This document shows positions 35,251-46,238 of a stretch of 64,000 bases of DNA, piece by piece. The DNA lies in assembly GCA_034336665.1 (NCBI GenBank), contig CM067572.1, positions 4,704,286 to 4,768,285 on the forward strand, given 5' to 3'. The DNA is from Luscinia megarhynchos (Eukaryota; Chordata; Aves; Passeriformes; Turdidae). Made by a program: the position numbers and the translations under genes. The number at the start of each line of letters is the position of its first letter. Positions within the stretch are counted from its first letter, which is position 1. The notes under the pieces are model-generated. The model had not been told where the DNA came from and made no database searches. It saw only the letters and a list, made by a program, of their open reading frames with translations.

Positions 35251-38200
35251 GAAAAGTGTTTTAAGTAAAGTCCTTGTTAATTTTTTTGGAAACTAAATTG
35301 CTGAACACACTTAAATCAGAGCAACTTGATAACCTTAATTTCTAAAGAAATTCTGCTAATGCATTTAAAAAATGCAGTATATTATGAGGTCCCTGCTGCT
35401 TCTAACCCAGACAGAAACCTTGTAACTGCAGGCCACAAAACAGAGCTGATGGAGGAAAACAGGCTGGAGTTATGTTCACAACTGGAACACTGCAAGGGCT
35501 CAACAAGCATTTCAGAATAGAGTGGGAAACGGCATAAACATCTCAGGCAGCAGAGCCATCCCAGTGCCAAGCATTCCTCCCAGGCACTGAGGGCTACAGA
35601 ATCCCACAACCAGAAGGAGACAAATGAATTAAGAAACACAAAGCGAAATCAGCACAATTAATCAAGTAACTAAGGTACAAGACCTTGAAACACAACAAAT
35701 GTGCCATATTGCTAAAAATGTTGTTTTGCAGATAAGTGAATAAATTTAATTCCAAGTCAGGCTTTCTTTTTTTTTTTCCCCCAGTAGCTTCAGCCTTATT
35801 TCTTCCAGTGCACATTTGCTTCCCCAGGTACAGCTTAGATATGGCATCTAATTTCCCTGCTGTAGCTATAGAGTTGAGGTGAGAGCTAGAGGGATGAATC
35901 ACTGCATCCTGTCCATGCTTGCTGATCTTCTGGCTCTAAATGCAGAGCAAAACACTCTGGGGAAAAAGACAGCAGGGCTAAAATAACAGAAGGGGGAAAG
36001 AAGTATAATGGAAATGTCTTGGGGCTCAGTAAAGAGGGGAGAGCACTCAAGACCTGAGGAAGCAATAGATAAATGAGAGGAGATGATAGGGTGTGAAATG
36101 TGTAGTTGGATGATGAGTAGAGCTAATGAAACTGCATTTCCTGAGCCTGTGTAGCTGGGCTCTCTGGTGCCTAGTAGTGTGATCTCTGATCAAACCCTTC
36201 CCTGCAGCTGGAGCATTCCCAGTGTCTTTCCCTTGTGTGGTTTCTATTTAGAGGGTGGTTCATGATGCAAAACATTTGGAGATAGGATCCAGGGAGATGC
36301 AGATAAACAATAATTAAGCCTTTTTCCTCAAAAAAGGAAAAAAAAAAGGAAAAAAAAAGGATAAACATGGAAGGAAGATGCAAAATGGCAACGAAATTGG
36401 AATAAAAAGGAAGGCACTTTGCCTAAATCTTCAAAGCTGTGCTTTGACACCTAAATGACAATGGGAGAGGGAAAAAACCTCTGGGTGGAGACATTGGAGA
36501 GTGGTTGAGACCAAGAGCCCAAGATGATTGCTGCTGCCAGATGAGATTCCTGAGTGGAGATGGCTCAGATATAAACAGATTGGATTTTGTCTGATGGAAA
36601 GAAACAAGGGATTTTGGGCAGGTGGAAGAGAGGTGGATGGAAGAAACCCATTGCTGTCTCTGGAAACTGCTGAGGCTGGACTGTAAATTGGGGGGAGGTG
36701 AAACAAATGAGAAGCTGCTCCCTCATTAGTTCCCACTCCCTTGAGCATGAGGACAACAGGGGGAGGTGTGGGTTTCCTCTGGGGTGCCCAGGAGCTCCCC
36801 ATGTCCCCATCACGTCCACACCCCTCACCCCTGGCCACCACCTCTGTGGTGAGCCCCCAGTCTGGGATGTGACTTTGTGCCTAAAAATAAATATGGGAAA
36901 CCCACTGCAAATGACTCCTCCCAAGGTAAGCAGCAAATTCAGCCCATCCAACTCAAAATGTTTATTGTGGGTCCTGGCTCAGTAAAAGGCAGCAAATGTG
37001 AAATCACTATAAACTTGGTTGAGGTTACTACTGTAAACCTGCTGGCTGGCAATCGAGATCTGATCAATTTAAAAAAAAAATTAGCTCGTATGTTATTAGT
37101 ATAATGGAAATGTGAAACAAAAAGAGGAATGAGAATTATAAAAGGTGAAGTAATTAGCAGGTTTATTGTAGACACTGCCAGGTTTCTCATGTCCCCTGAT
37201 TTAAGTTAAAAAAAGAAAATAAAAAGTACTAGTGCAGATGCATTGCTCATAACATGTATTCAAAGCTGCTAGTCCAAACAGCATAATTTTTAAGTCTAAG
37301 CATTCCCTATACAGCAATGTTAGAGCTGAATGCTTTTTATGGATGTACTTATTTCGTAGAGTTGTGTGATTATGCACGTGGGATCTGATTCACAGGTTTT
37401 CTTCTTTCTTCCTTGATAAGGAAGGTAAGAAAAAGCCTAAAAAGGTTTGAGCTGTTTAAAAATATTCATGAAACGTAAAACTTCAGGTTTAGAAAAACCA
37501 CAGAAGGAGGAAAAATTGAGTTTCTGTATCTTTTGAAATTTCTACTGTGCAAAGAGTTGTAGTGTTTAAGGCTAATAAAATAGATTAAGAATCCAGTGAC
37601 ACACAAGAGTGGATTTTTTTTTCTCTGCTCTCTATTTGGTGATATATCAATAGGTCTTCTAGGCAGAAGAAAAGTCTTGCTGACTACATCAAAGATTCTT
37701 CACTAGGAACAGACCTTAAAAAAAAAAAAGTAGACCTACTTGAAAAATGTTCTCTAGGTAATTTTAGCAGAGATTTTGCTTCTTCCCCAAGAATTTGTAA
37801 CCCTGCAACAAATTTATTTTTTTCCTTAAAACACAAGCAAGAAAGTAGTTGTGTTTGGTTAAAATTTGAGTTGTCTGAGAAACAATCTGCAGTTGTCTGT
37901 GTAAGACAGCCCAGGTAGGAAGAACAAAATAAATAAAAGGACACAAAGTCTTGAGACCACACTGCTCAAGAGACATTAAAACAAAATTCTCAAACCAAAA
38001 TGTTTTGCTTTTCAGATCCAAAATATCAAGTCTTAAATGCCTTAATTTCTAAAACTTCCAGATAGTCAAAGGTAGTCAGGGGAGGGCTTTGGAGAGAGGT
38101 TGGGAGAAAAAGGGAAACGTTGACTTCCAGCATGGACAACCTTTGGATGGGAGCACTCACGTCCCTCTGAGAGCAGAAGAGAAAATCAACACCTGCATCA

Positions 38201-39243
38201 CATGCTCTTGCAGATAATTTCTAGCCAAAAGCTGGGCTGCTACATTATTTACTGAAATGATGTCTTTTATTGCTCTGGGGTAACTCCACGGCTCCTCCTC
38301 GGAAGAGGACACGACACAACGTCCATGTGCTCAAAGACCAATGTGTGTATTGATCACTTGGGGAGGCTCTGGAAGTAAATCAGTGAAGGACAACAGGAAA
38401 AGCCAGTGGTTTGGGAATTGGAGAAAAGATGTGCTGGACTGGGAAGGTCACAAATGTTTCCTACCAATGTGTCTGTGTTTATAACACAGCGTTTCCTGCT
38501 GCTGACTGGCTTCACCTTCCCCAGGTGATTCATGCAGGCACAGATCATGCCCCAGCAGCAGCTTGTGTTTGGACTTGGAACCCTCTGAAAAGCTCCTGTT
38601 AAACCCTTAGGGAGGCAGTTACCTCTGGTAGCTGTGCCCTTCATAAAGCAAAAGCATTATTGGTAGATTTGCATGTTCCCATGTCCAATAACTCTGAGTA
38701 AGAGGCATATTTAGAGCATCTATCATAGCATTAAGAACAGGTTTCTGCCATGCTGTAGTGATGGAGAACATTTTGTGGCACCCTGGAATTGAATTCTCCT
38801 GTTCTGAACATTCCCCCTGGCTTTGGATACCTTCATGCTTGCTTCTTGGAAAACACATTAATTTTGAGGTCTATTTGTTTTAATGCCTTCGACTGCCTAC
38901 GTCATTCCTGGGAAAGGATGGAGCTATGATATGTTGGCACATTAGTACAAAAATCAGTATAATGCAGGACCTAGTTGAAAGCAAGGAGTGTTACTAACAC
39001 TTGGGTCAGTGCTGAGGAAGCTGGGGCCTAAGGAAAAACAACAATTTTGTCCTCTGCAATACTAAAAAAAAGATTTAAAAAATCAACAGAAAGCTGAAGA
39101 AATTTAGTCCTGAATGCAACCAGGATTTTGCTCTTCTCCTGCCTGCAATTATGAAACAAATTATTTTTATTATTACCTAGATATTAATCTTTTAGATTGG
39201 GTACTCTTCATGCTCTAAAACTGCTTTTCATAAATGTTTTAAT
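35251..39243. other. unique sequence, no gene seen
   Basis: Unique, mostly AT-rich sequence. A low-complexity (A)nGG stretch lies at 36329-36360. Short A tracts occur at about 37070-37079 and 37719-37730. A GC-richer patch at 36600-36900 has overlapping frames up to 136 codons on the minus strand that match nothing known. No gene can be supported. Confidence 0.5.
36329..36360. repeat. A-rich (A6-10 GG) low-complexity tract
   Basis: Runs of A separated by GG: A7 GG A10 GG A8 GG, approximately. Low-complexity sequence likely to vary in length. Confidence 0.85.
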
Positions 39244-39284
39244 GGGTCCAGGCCCAATCCCACGGAGGTCAATTAGAAGATTCC
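39244..39284. repeat. possible ancient amniote repeat relic
   Basis: The segment starting GGGTCCAGGCCCAATCCCAC and continuing to TTAGAAGATTCC resembles the 'caggcccaatccca...gaggtcaat' wording found in old interspersed repeats shared by turtles, crocodilians and birds. The family name is uncertain and the match is short, so this is a tentative reading from memory. Confidence 0.3.
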
Positions 39285-42023
39285 AAATAAATCCTTCCTT
39301 CTCCTCCTTCCATTAGTATGCAGCCTGTAAGAGGGTGGACACTGGTCTGTGCTTTTATCTTAAAATAATCCAGAAGACAATTTTCCTATGGGAAGAAACT
39401 ATGTAATTTGTGGGTGGTACTTACAGGGATGTTACTCAGGTAAAAACACTTATCTTTAATTTAGAGCCCTAATTTTCAGGCATGCTGAACACAATTCTGC
39501 CTGAAGTTAAATATAGACTTGGGTAGTCAATACTTTGGGAAAACAGAGTCATAATTTTTAATGTATCTCATTTTGTCTCAGGCTTGTATAGTCCAGAATT
39601 AGGTTTAAAGTGATTTGGAAGTGCAATTTCAATGTGTTCTTTCTGTAAATATTGCAACAAAATAAAGTGGTATATTAGGATAAAGTATGTTCTATTTATT
39701 TCTTGAGTTCATGCCTGTGAGTATCTGACTTTCATTTAAAATAATTTTTAACCGAATCCCAAACTTTAAATAACTACAAGCATCCTTCTTCCCAACAAGA
39801 ATATAGTAGGTCTTTGGTAGGATATGCCATAAAAAGATAGAGGATGAGCTGTAAAATACTTTGGGAAATATTGATTTTTTTTGTTTGTTCATGTTCTGGG
39901 TGGTGAACTGGATAAATACTACTATGGCTTAGTTCAAAATTCTGTTGTACCTCTGAACTTGGAGCATGATCTAGGGCAAATGTTTATTGGATAAAGCCCT
40001 GAGCTTTTGTGCTCTGCCTCTGGGCTCTGAGCCCCAAAGGTCTGGTGGTAATCATGACTACTTTGAGGATACTCTTTCAACACTCTTTGAATGCAACTTT
40101 TATAAGTACTTTTTGGCAGGCTTTAACTGCAGTCTCACATTTTTTCCATCATGTTTTAAGAAACCTGAAATGATTTCTAGTATTTGAAACCAAGCTTGAA
40201 ATTGTGATGACAACAGTTCTCACAGAAACTTTTCAGCTGGATTAATTACAATACAATCAAGCTGTGGCACGTGGGGCAAAAAACATCTGGTGCTAACCTT
40301 GGCTGATCTTCCTGTAGATTGCATTCATTACTTTGAATAGTTTTCTCAATGTTTTGCCCTTTTTCAGTTTATGTACTTGTGATGGCTTTGGCCATCTTGA
40401 CAAAACAAATCCCACGCTTGGGCCAAGGACTCAGGAATCTCAGGAAGCTTTTAGTGAGAAATTATTTCTGGACTCATATGTTTATTGTCTAAGGGTCCTT
40501 GTAATAGGGATTCTGTTTTGTACATTAGAATTGCACATCATTAGCTTTCTATATTCCAGCTGAAACTATTACATCTTCCTCCAAGAAGAGAACTTGAAGC
40601 AGTTCAACAAAAGAAATAAGGAATCAAGCTGCGCTCTTCTTTTCATTGTCTTCTTGTTATGTTATAAATATATGCATATAAGTACTGAGGAAATTTAATG
40701 GCTAAATTGCATCAAGATAATTCTGGCTTTTTCAAAGCAAGTAAAAAAATCATCACTCCGTGAAGCTGAACCAACAAAAGAGCATTGGGAAAAAACCACA
40801 TATGCCCAATACCTACATTTCCTCTTTTATTGTTTGCTGTCCTGTGCATCAGCAAAATGCCACCTCTGCAATTTGGTACTGTTCTCTGTCCACCCTGATG
40901 AGAAGAAAAGCATGAGAAAATATGCAGACAAAAGCCAAACTGCTTTAGATGCTGATGACTTCTGAGTGCCAAAGTACTTCTGGTGCTTTGAATTTTATAA
41001 ACTTACAGTTCAGAATTGAAAACAAAGACGGGTTAATCATGCACGTAAACATACTGAGCCCCAAGTTTCTAACAAAATAAAAAACCTGACATTTTCTGGA
41101 AGAATTATTTTCAGTTGATACTGCCACTCAGACAGTGAGGAGCAGCTTAATCATACTGTTCTCATCTTCTGAAACTGCACTTTTGTGTCCGCTTCTCCTG
41201 AAGCATGAAACCACCTTGACTCGGGCAGGCTCCAGCTGCAGCACTGACAGCCACTTTCCAAAGGAGAAATGCTGTGAAATGGGCCCGTTTGGGATGTGTC
41301 TCTGGCCTCTCTGCTCTCCTCATGCGTGGCAGGTTTCCAGCACAGTGAATTATTCCACGGCAGGAGGAGCCCAGCTCCGGGATCCCCGTGGCGGCTTCGT
41401 CCCGGTGATCGATTCGCTCCGTGTGTGGCTCTGCTGCTCACCTGCTGCTCTTCCCTTTCTTCCCTGGCACAAACCCCAGCTGGGGTTCTGCAGGGGCACC
41501 AGTTTGGATGGAAGAGGTTCTAAAAGGCTGTAACAAATATTACAACCTGTTTGCAGTAGGTAGCACATGCAACGCTCCTTGCGCTTCCCCAAGGAAGGGG
41601 AGTGATTTTGGCTTTGTATAGAAAAGTCTATACAAACGTTGCCTCCTCTGCCAAATAATTCTTTTTTTCTTAGATCTTCAGGTCTTAAATTTCTGTCTAC
41701 CCAGATTTATGACACACTATATTTATTGTAAATTATAGGGCTTTTGCTTAGTTGCTGGTAGCTACAGGATTTTAACAATGAGTAAAATTTGATTGCTGAT
41801 GCACTGCTTAAATAAGGTAAAAAGTCTGTAAAGTCCCTTTGACCTTCATGGTACCCACAAATACAGAAAACTGATTTTACATGAGGTTTTAGAGATACCA
41901 GGGGCATATGAATTTTAAATTACAGCCCAGGAGAAGACTGGTTTTCCCTGCCTATCATATACATCTAGACATGAATTAAGCATATCCTGAACCTATAAAG
42001 TAATAATTCTGCTTAATAAACAT
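39285..42023. other. unique sequence with a small CpG cluster
   Basis: AT-rich unique sequence to about 41130, then a GC-richer island to about 41560 containing the CpG cluster listed separately. A 132-codon forward frame (41135-41533) and minus-strand frames up to 96 codons overlap the island and resemble nothing known. Confidence 0.45.
41358..41421. other. CpG cluster
   Basis: Nine CpG dinucleotides in 64 bases, against a background where CpG is rare. Flanking sequence from 41221 to 41330 adds a few more. The density suggests either a small unmethylated regulatory island or a recently acquired GC-rich segment. No TATA-like motif, start context or known gene was seen at it. Confidence 0.6.
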
Positions 42024-42075
42024 GGGCCTGATTCTCTCAATTCACTGGTGTAATTTCACTGACTGTCACTGAACT
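42024..42075. repeat. possible ancient amniote repeat relic
   Basis: GGGCCTGATTCTCTCAATTC followed by ACTGGTGTAATTTCACTGAC reads, on the minus strand, like the 'aattacaccagtg...gagaatcaggccc' wording of old repeats in turtles, crocodilians and birds. The matching region may extend to about 42110. Tentative and from memory only. Confidence 0.4.
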
Positions 42076-45000
42076 ACTGCTGCATCAGGTTTATGAAAAT
42101 GATAAAGCCAGCACTTCTGCTGATCACAGTATGTAGCCTAGAGATACGAGGGAGACTTTACTTAAAAGTCTCACGCCAGTTGCATTAAATCCTGGTGCAA
42201 AACTGAGAGTTAGCATTTTAAGAAATGTATATTATAAATAGTTTATGAAGAACTTTTTCTGTTTCAGCTACTGGTATTCAAGGCTTTATATAATTTGTGA
42301 GTTTCAACATAAAATTCCCAAATATGGTGTTAATATTTCCCTGGGGATTTTATGTATTTATGTATATGAAGCCTGTTTTCTTTAGCTGTATTTGAAAGCT
42401 ATTTCACAGTACAATGAGGTCCTAATTTTTATAGCCAATCAAAGCTATTCCTTCCATGTAATCAGCTCTTTGCTAGTATAGCAGAACAAAGCAATGCCCT
42501 ATGAAAAATTAAGTTGTATTTATTTTTTAATACAGTACTCAGAATATTAGGCATATGAATCAAAAAACCCTGAATCTAATTAAATTATCAGTTCCTACAG
42601 CAAGTTCTGCATCTTCTACAAATACATCTATAATTGTGTTAAACATATCCCTGCCTAGGAATTCCCCAAGCTAAAGCTTTTGATGTTGCATGCTAAATTC
42701 TTAGTGGAAATTACAACAATCCAAATACTAACAGGGCAGCTGAAACCACTCTGTTGGTTAAACAACAGTATTTTAAAGCCATAAATTCTGACTCTCCAAG
42801 TCGTGCTCCTATTTGACTACCAAGTATTTGCAAACATGGCAGGGTTTTCTGCTCCCACTGGGCTCGTGTCTGGCACAGAACTGTGCAGCAACAGGGAGCA
42901 AACTAATCAAAAACCCATGCAGGTTTTTATGTGTGCTTGTCAGGCTGCTTTTCTGGCCCAGGCCAGCGGGATTTGGTGTTAAGAAGGGGTGTTTGGGAGC
43001 TGAAGAGGTGGTTCTGCAGCCCATTCATCATGGCTGGATGTGCAGCAGGTCTCACACAACTCCTCACCCGCTGCTCTCCAGGCTGTCCTGAGCTGCTGCT
43101 CTGAGCACTCGGAGCTCTGGAGTCCACCCAGAGTCCAGGAGAACTCTGCATTCAAACAAAGCTGCCCATCTGGGACTATCCCAGCACTGATTTTTAGAGT
43201 CTAAACAGAGAAGGAAAAAGTCTTCTAAAGATACTGCCCTCTCATTTTCCCCCTGGCTAAATCTCAGAGCTCAGCAGAACAGCCTTCCTACCTTTAGGTC
43301 TGTGTTCAGCTTTGCAATTTACTTCCCTTTGCAATGGCAGGAGGGGTCGAGCTGCAGAAGAAAAGAAACAAATCTCAGTTCATTTCAAATTCCTGAAGTC
43401 ATTCCCTTTGTATTCAGATAAAATTTATGAATGGAAAGTACATTCCAGGCATAGATATTAACCCGAACATAAAACCTGGTGAGTAACAGCAGCAAATAAT
43501 CCTCAGACAAACATGCAAGTGCAGGCCATGCCTGCACAATAAATGATGCTGATCCCACACTTGAAAGAGGCCTCATTTATAAAAATAATATCATGTAAAC
43601 GTACTTGTCTTGAAGAAAAAAAATTACATAATGGTTTGGAGAGTTCTTTCCTCTTTCCAATCATCTTAATGTAGCAAAAGTTAAGCTGCTCGTAAGGGAC
43701 TGTCTGCACTGATATGGAATTTTCATGTGTCAGGGACCTTTGTATGTGCACACACAGATCCCAGTGAGCTCACAAACACTGTGGCATATAAAGTGATACA
43801 GGTAAGATTAAGTTCATTAAGGCTATGTTCAATTTCTCATAAATGATACTGGCCCTGAATTAGTCATGTTTAGCTGAGACATAGAAACCACTAGTAGTTG
43901 TGCATGTAATGGTAACTTAATTTATCATTTGAACACACCTTCAAAGAACCTTTTGATGAAAAAGCTGTTTGGATTGTAATTCAGGGGTTGCCCTGAACAA
44001 TATTTTGTCTGCTGGCAAAACTTTGAATATGAGTATGATGCTATTGTTAATTTATTTGTCTGGTTTCTCAGAGGGTGTGAACTAAAGCTGAACTTACTAT
44101 TACTCATCAGTGGCTAACACAAGTACTTTACAACAAATAGGCTAGCTCCATTTGAGCACATTTCAGGGATTTCCTTTGAGTATTCAGAAAGGACAGGCAA
44201 ATTATTTCAAAATTAAATGTGTAGAATGACCCAGTTTACTGCAGCTTAAATAACTGTGGAACACATCCTTGAGAAATCCCAGATCCATAGAAAAACACAT
44301 TGCCTGCAAGGGTGCAATAATGCTGAACGGTTGGCCATTTTTCCTAAGCTGGGCTAATTCAAGAGGAGTGAGTGCCTTCTCTCTGTAGTAAAATACAGTC
44401 TCATGGTCACACAAAAAGTCTGTGATGGGCCATGAAAGTAAATCTACAGCTTAGTCCCTCTGTAGTATCCTAACCACTGAAAAAGAGGAGCCAGCAAAAT
44501 AACAGAGAAAGTAAGTAGAGAATAAAGGAACTTCCTCCCTAGTTATCCTCTCACATTTTATGTCTTTTATGTTTTGAAGGCCTAACAAAAATTTTTCCTT
44601 GTAGCATAGTTATTTCTACACCAAATAATCTGATACCACACTTATCTGCAATTTTAGAAGCCTTCATGTACCACATTCATATCTAGCAATTGTTAGAATG
44701 ATGATTTTATCAGTTGCCAATATTTGTTCATTCAACATGCAGCAGAAAGTAATCTTAGCTCCAAGAGTTTTTAAAAATACAAGTTAATGCCTGAAATGCA
44801 TGAAATAAAGTTCAGTATAATTAATATAGTAAAAGTCTCAGTCACCAAAAGGAAATTGCAGGATGTGGGTGTCGTGCTGCTACCTGTTGCCTAGCAATGC
44901 TGCATACGTGTGGCACAAGATTGATAGATATCACCCACTCAGATCGCTGGATTCAGACCTTCCCCACTGCCTTGGCACCAGGAAGAACTGCCAGGAGCTG

Positions 45001-46148
45001 AGGGAGAAATAACAGATGGGAGCAGAAGCCTCAAGGAGTAACTTTTTCTCAGTGTCCAGCCCTATACTGCCCAAAAGATCAGGGATGTTCCATTTTATCG
45101 AGTCTGTTTTTTGCTCTGTGTAAATGTGCACTTGTGTATAAATATATAAATATATATATTTTATATAAAACTTTCTTCCCAGCTAGGTGTAGCTAGGTCG
45201 TGCAAAGTAGAGGCAATGATATCCTGAAATTAAAATGGCAATTCAGTTTTATAATTTTTAGTGACTCACACCGCATTACCTTTAAGTAGGATGAACAAAA
45301 ATTTCTCAGATATTATAGATAATTATAATGTTATTACAGCATTCCTGATAGCAAATGCTAAAGTTAAGATGCAACACAGCATTTTAAGCAACTCATACCT
45401 TCTCAAAATATACTTTTTGCTAAAATTTTCCATGATCCACTTGGCTTCAAAGTCAGCTTTTTTTCTGAGAAATCTTTCTATGGAATTAGTTCTGCCATTT
45501 TTGAACCGAGTCAGGAGGCTCCATATGTTCTATTTTAAATTCTGGACTTGCATAATTCCAACAAATGACTAAAGATAGAAGCCTCAGACCTGACAGGTTT
45601 TATAATACTCATTAGAGGAAAAAAATAATCGTGGTTTGAAGAAAATTACTTGAGTTTTTAAAAATAATGGCATCCAAAACAATTTCCTGCACATGCACAA
45701 GTAGAATCTGAAGATGGTTTTCAGGCCAAAATGCTGTTATATAAGAAATCCTGTTATTAACTATTAAAAATCATTAGACTTGAGGAGAGCCTTATTTGTT
45801 TAGTTCCATCCATTAATAAGGATTCATTAAAATAATACAAAGCACCAGAAAAAATCTAATTATAAAGAGACCAAACAATCAATCCAATAGAGCATGAAGT
45901 GAGCAGCCATCTGTTGAACAGTCCTGTTTGCTAAAAACTCAACATCCATCTTAGTCGTGGAAAACAGAGGAACTAACAACACAGAAACCAAGGAGGGCTT
46001 GGGAAATAACAGCGAGTGAGACAAGCAAAATAAATGGGAATTATGTTTGATCCTAATGCCCAGGAAATGTGGAGATTGCTTTTCAACAGCTGACCATTGA
46101 TGGGTGATGAGAGAGTGAGAGTACCAGCCCAGACTAGCAAAATTCACT
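42076..46148. other. unique AT-rich sequence, no gene seen
   Basis: About four kilobases of AT-rich unique sequence, with a GC-richer patch at 42900-43160. The AT microsatellite at 45137-45170 is listed separately. A minus-strand segment at 44202-44419 is open for about 72 codons after an AG with some pyrimidines upstream, and has protein-like composition; it was not recognised and lacks a strong donor. No gene can be called. Confidence 0.45.
45137..45170. repeat. AT-rich microsatellite
   Basis: Imperfect TATAAATATATA-type repeat of about 34 bases ending in TTTTATATAAAA. Simple sequence with no further function visible. Confidence 0.85.
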
Positions 46149-46238
46149 GGGGGGATGGGATGGGATGGGATGGGATGGGGATGGGATGGGATGGGATGGG
46201 ATGGGATGGGATGGGATGGGATGGGATGGGATGGGATG
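46149..46238 (+). repeat. (GGGAT)17 microsatellite, G-quadruplex-prone
   Basis: Seventeen GGGAT units preceded by six G, with a single six-base GGGGAT interruption at 46177-46182. Runs of three G separated by two bases satisfy the usual G-quadruplex pattern many times over on the plus strand. The unit is not the vertebrate telomere hexamer. Array length is probably polymorphic. Confidence 0.98.

Noticed and set aside
41135..41533. 132-codon forward frame over the CpG cluster
   Set aside because: Open partly because CpG-rich sequence lacks stops. No recognisable domain or start context.
46149..46238. Interstitial telomeric repeat
   Set aside because: The unit is GGGAT, five bases, and not TTAGGG.
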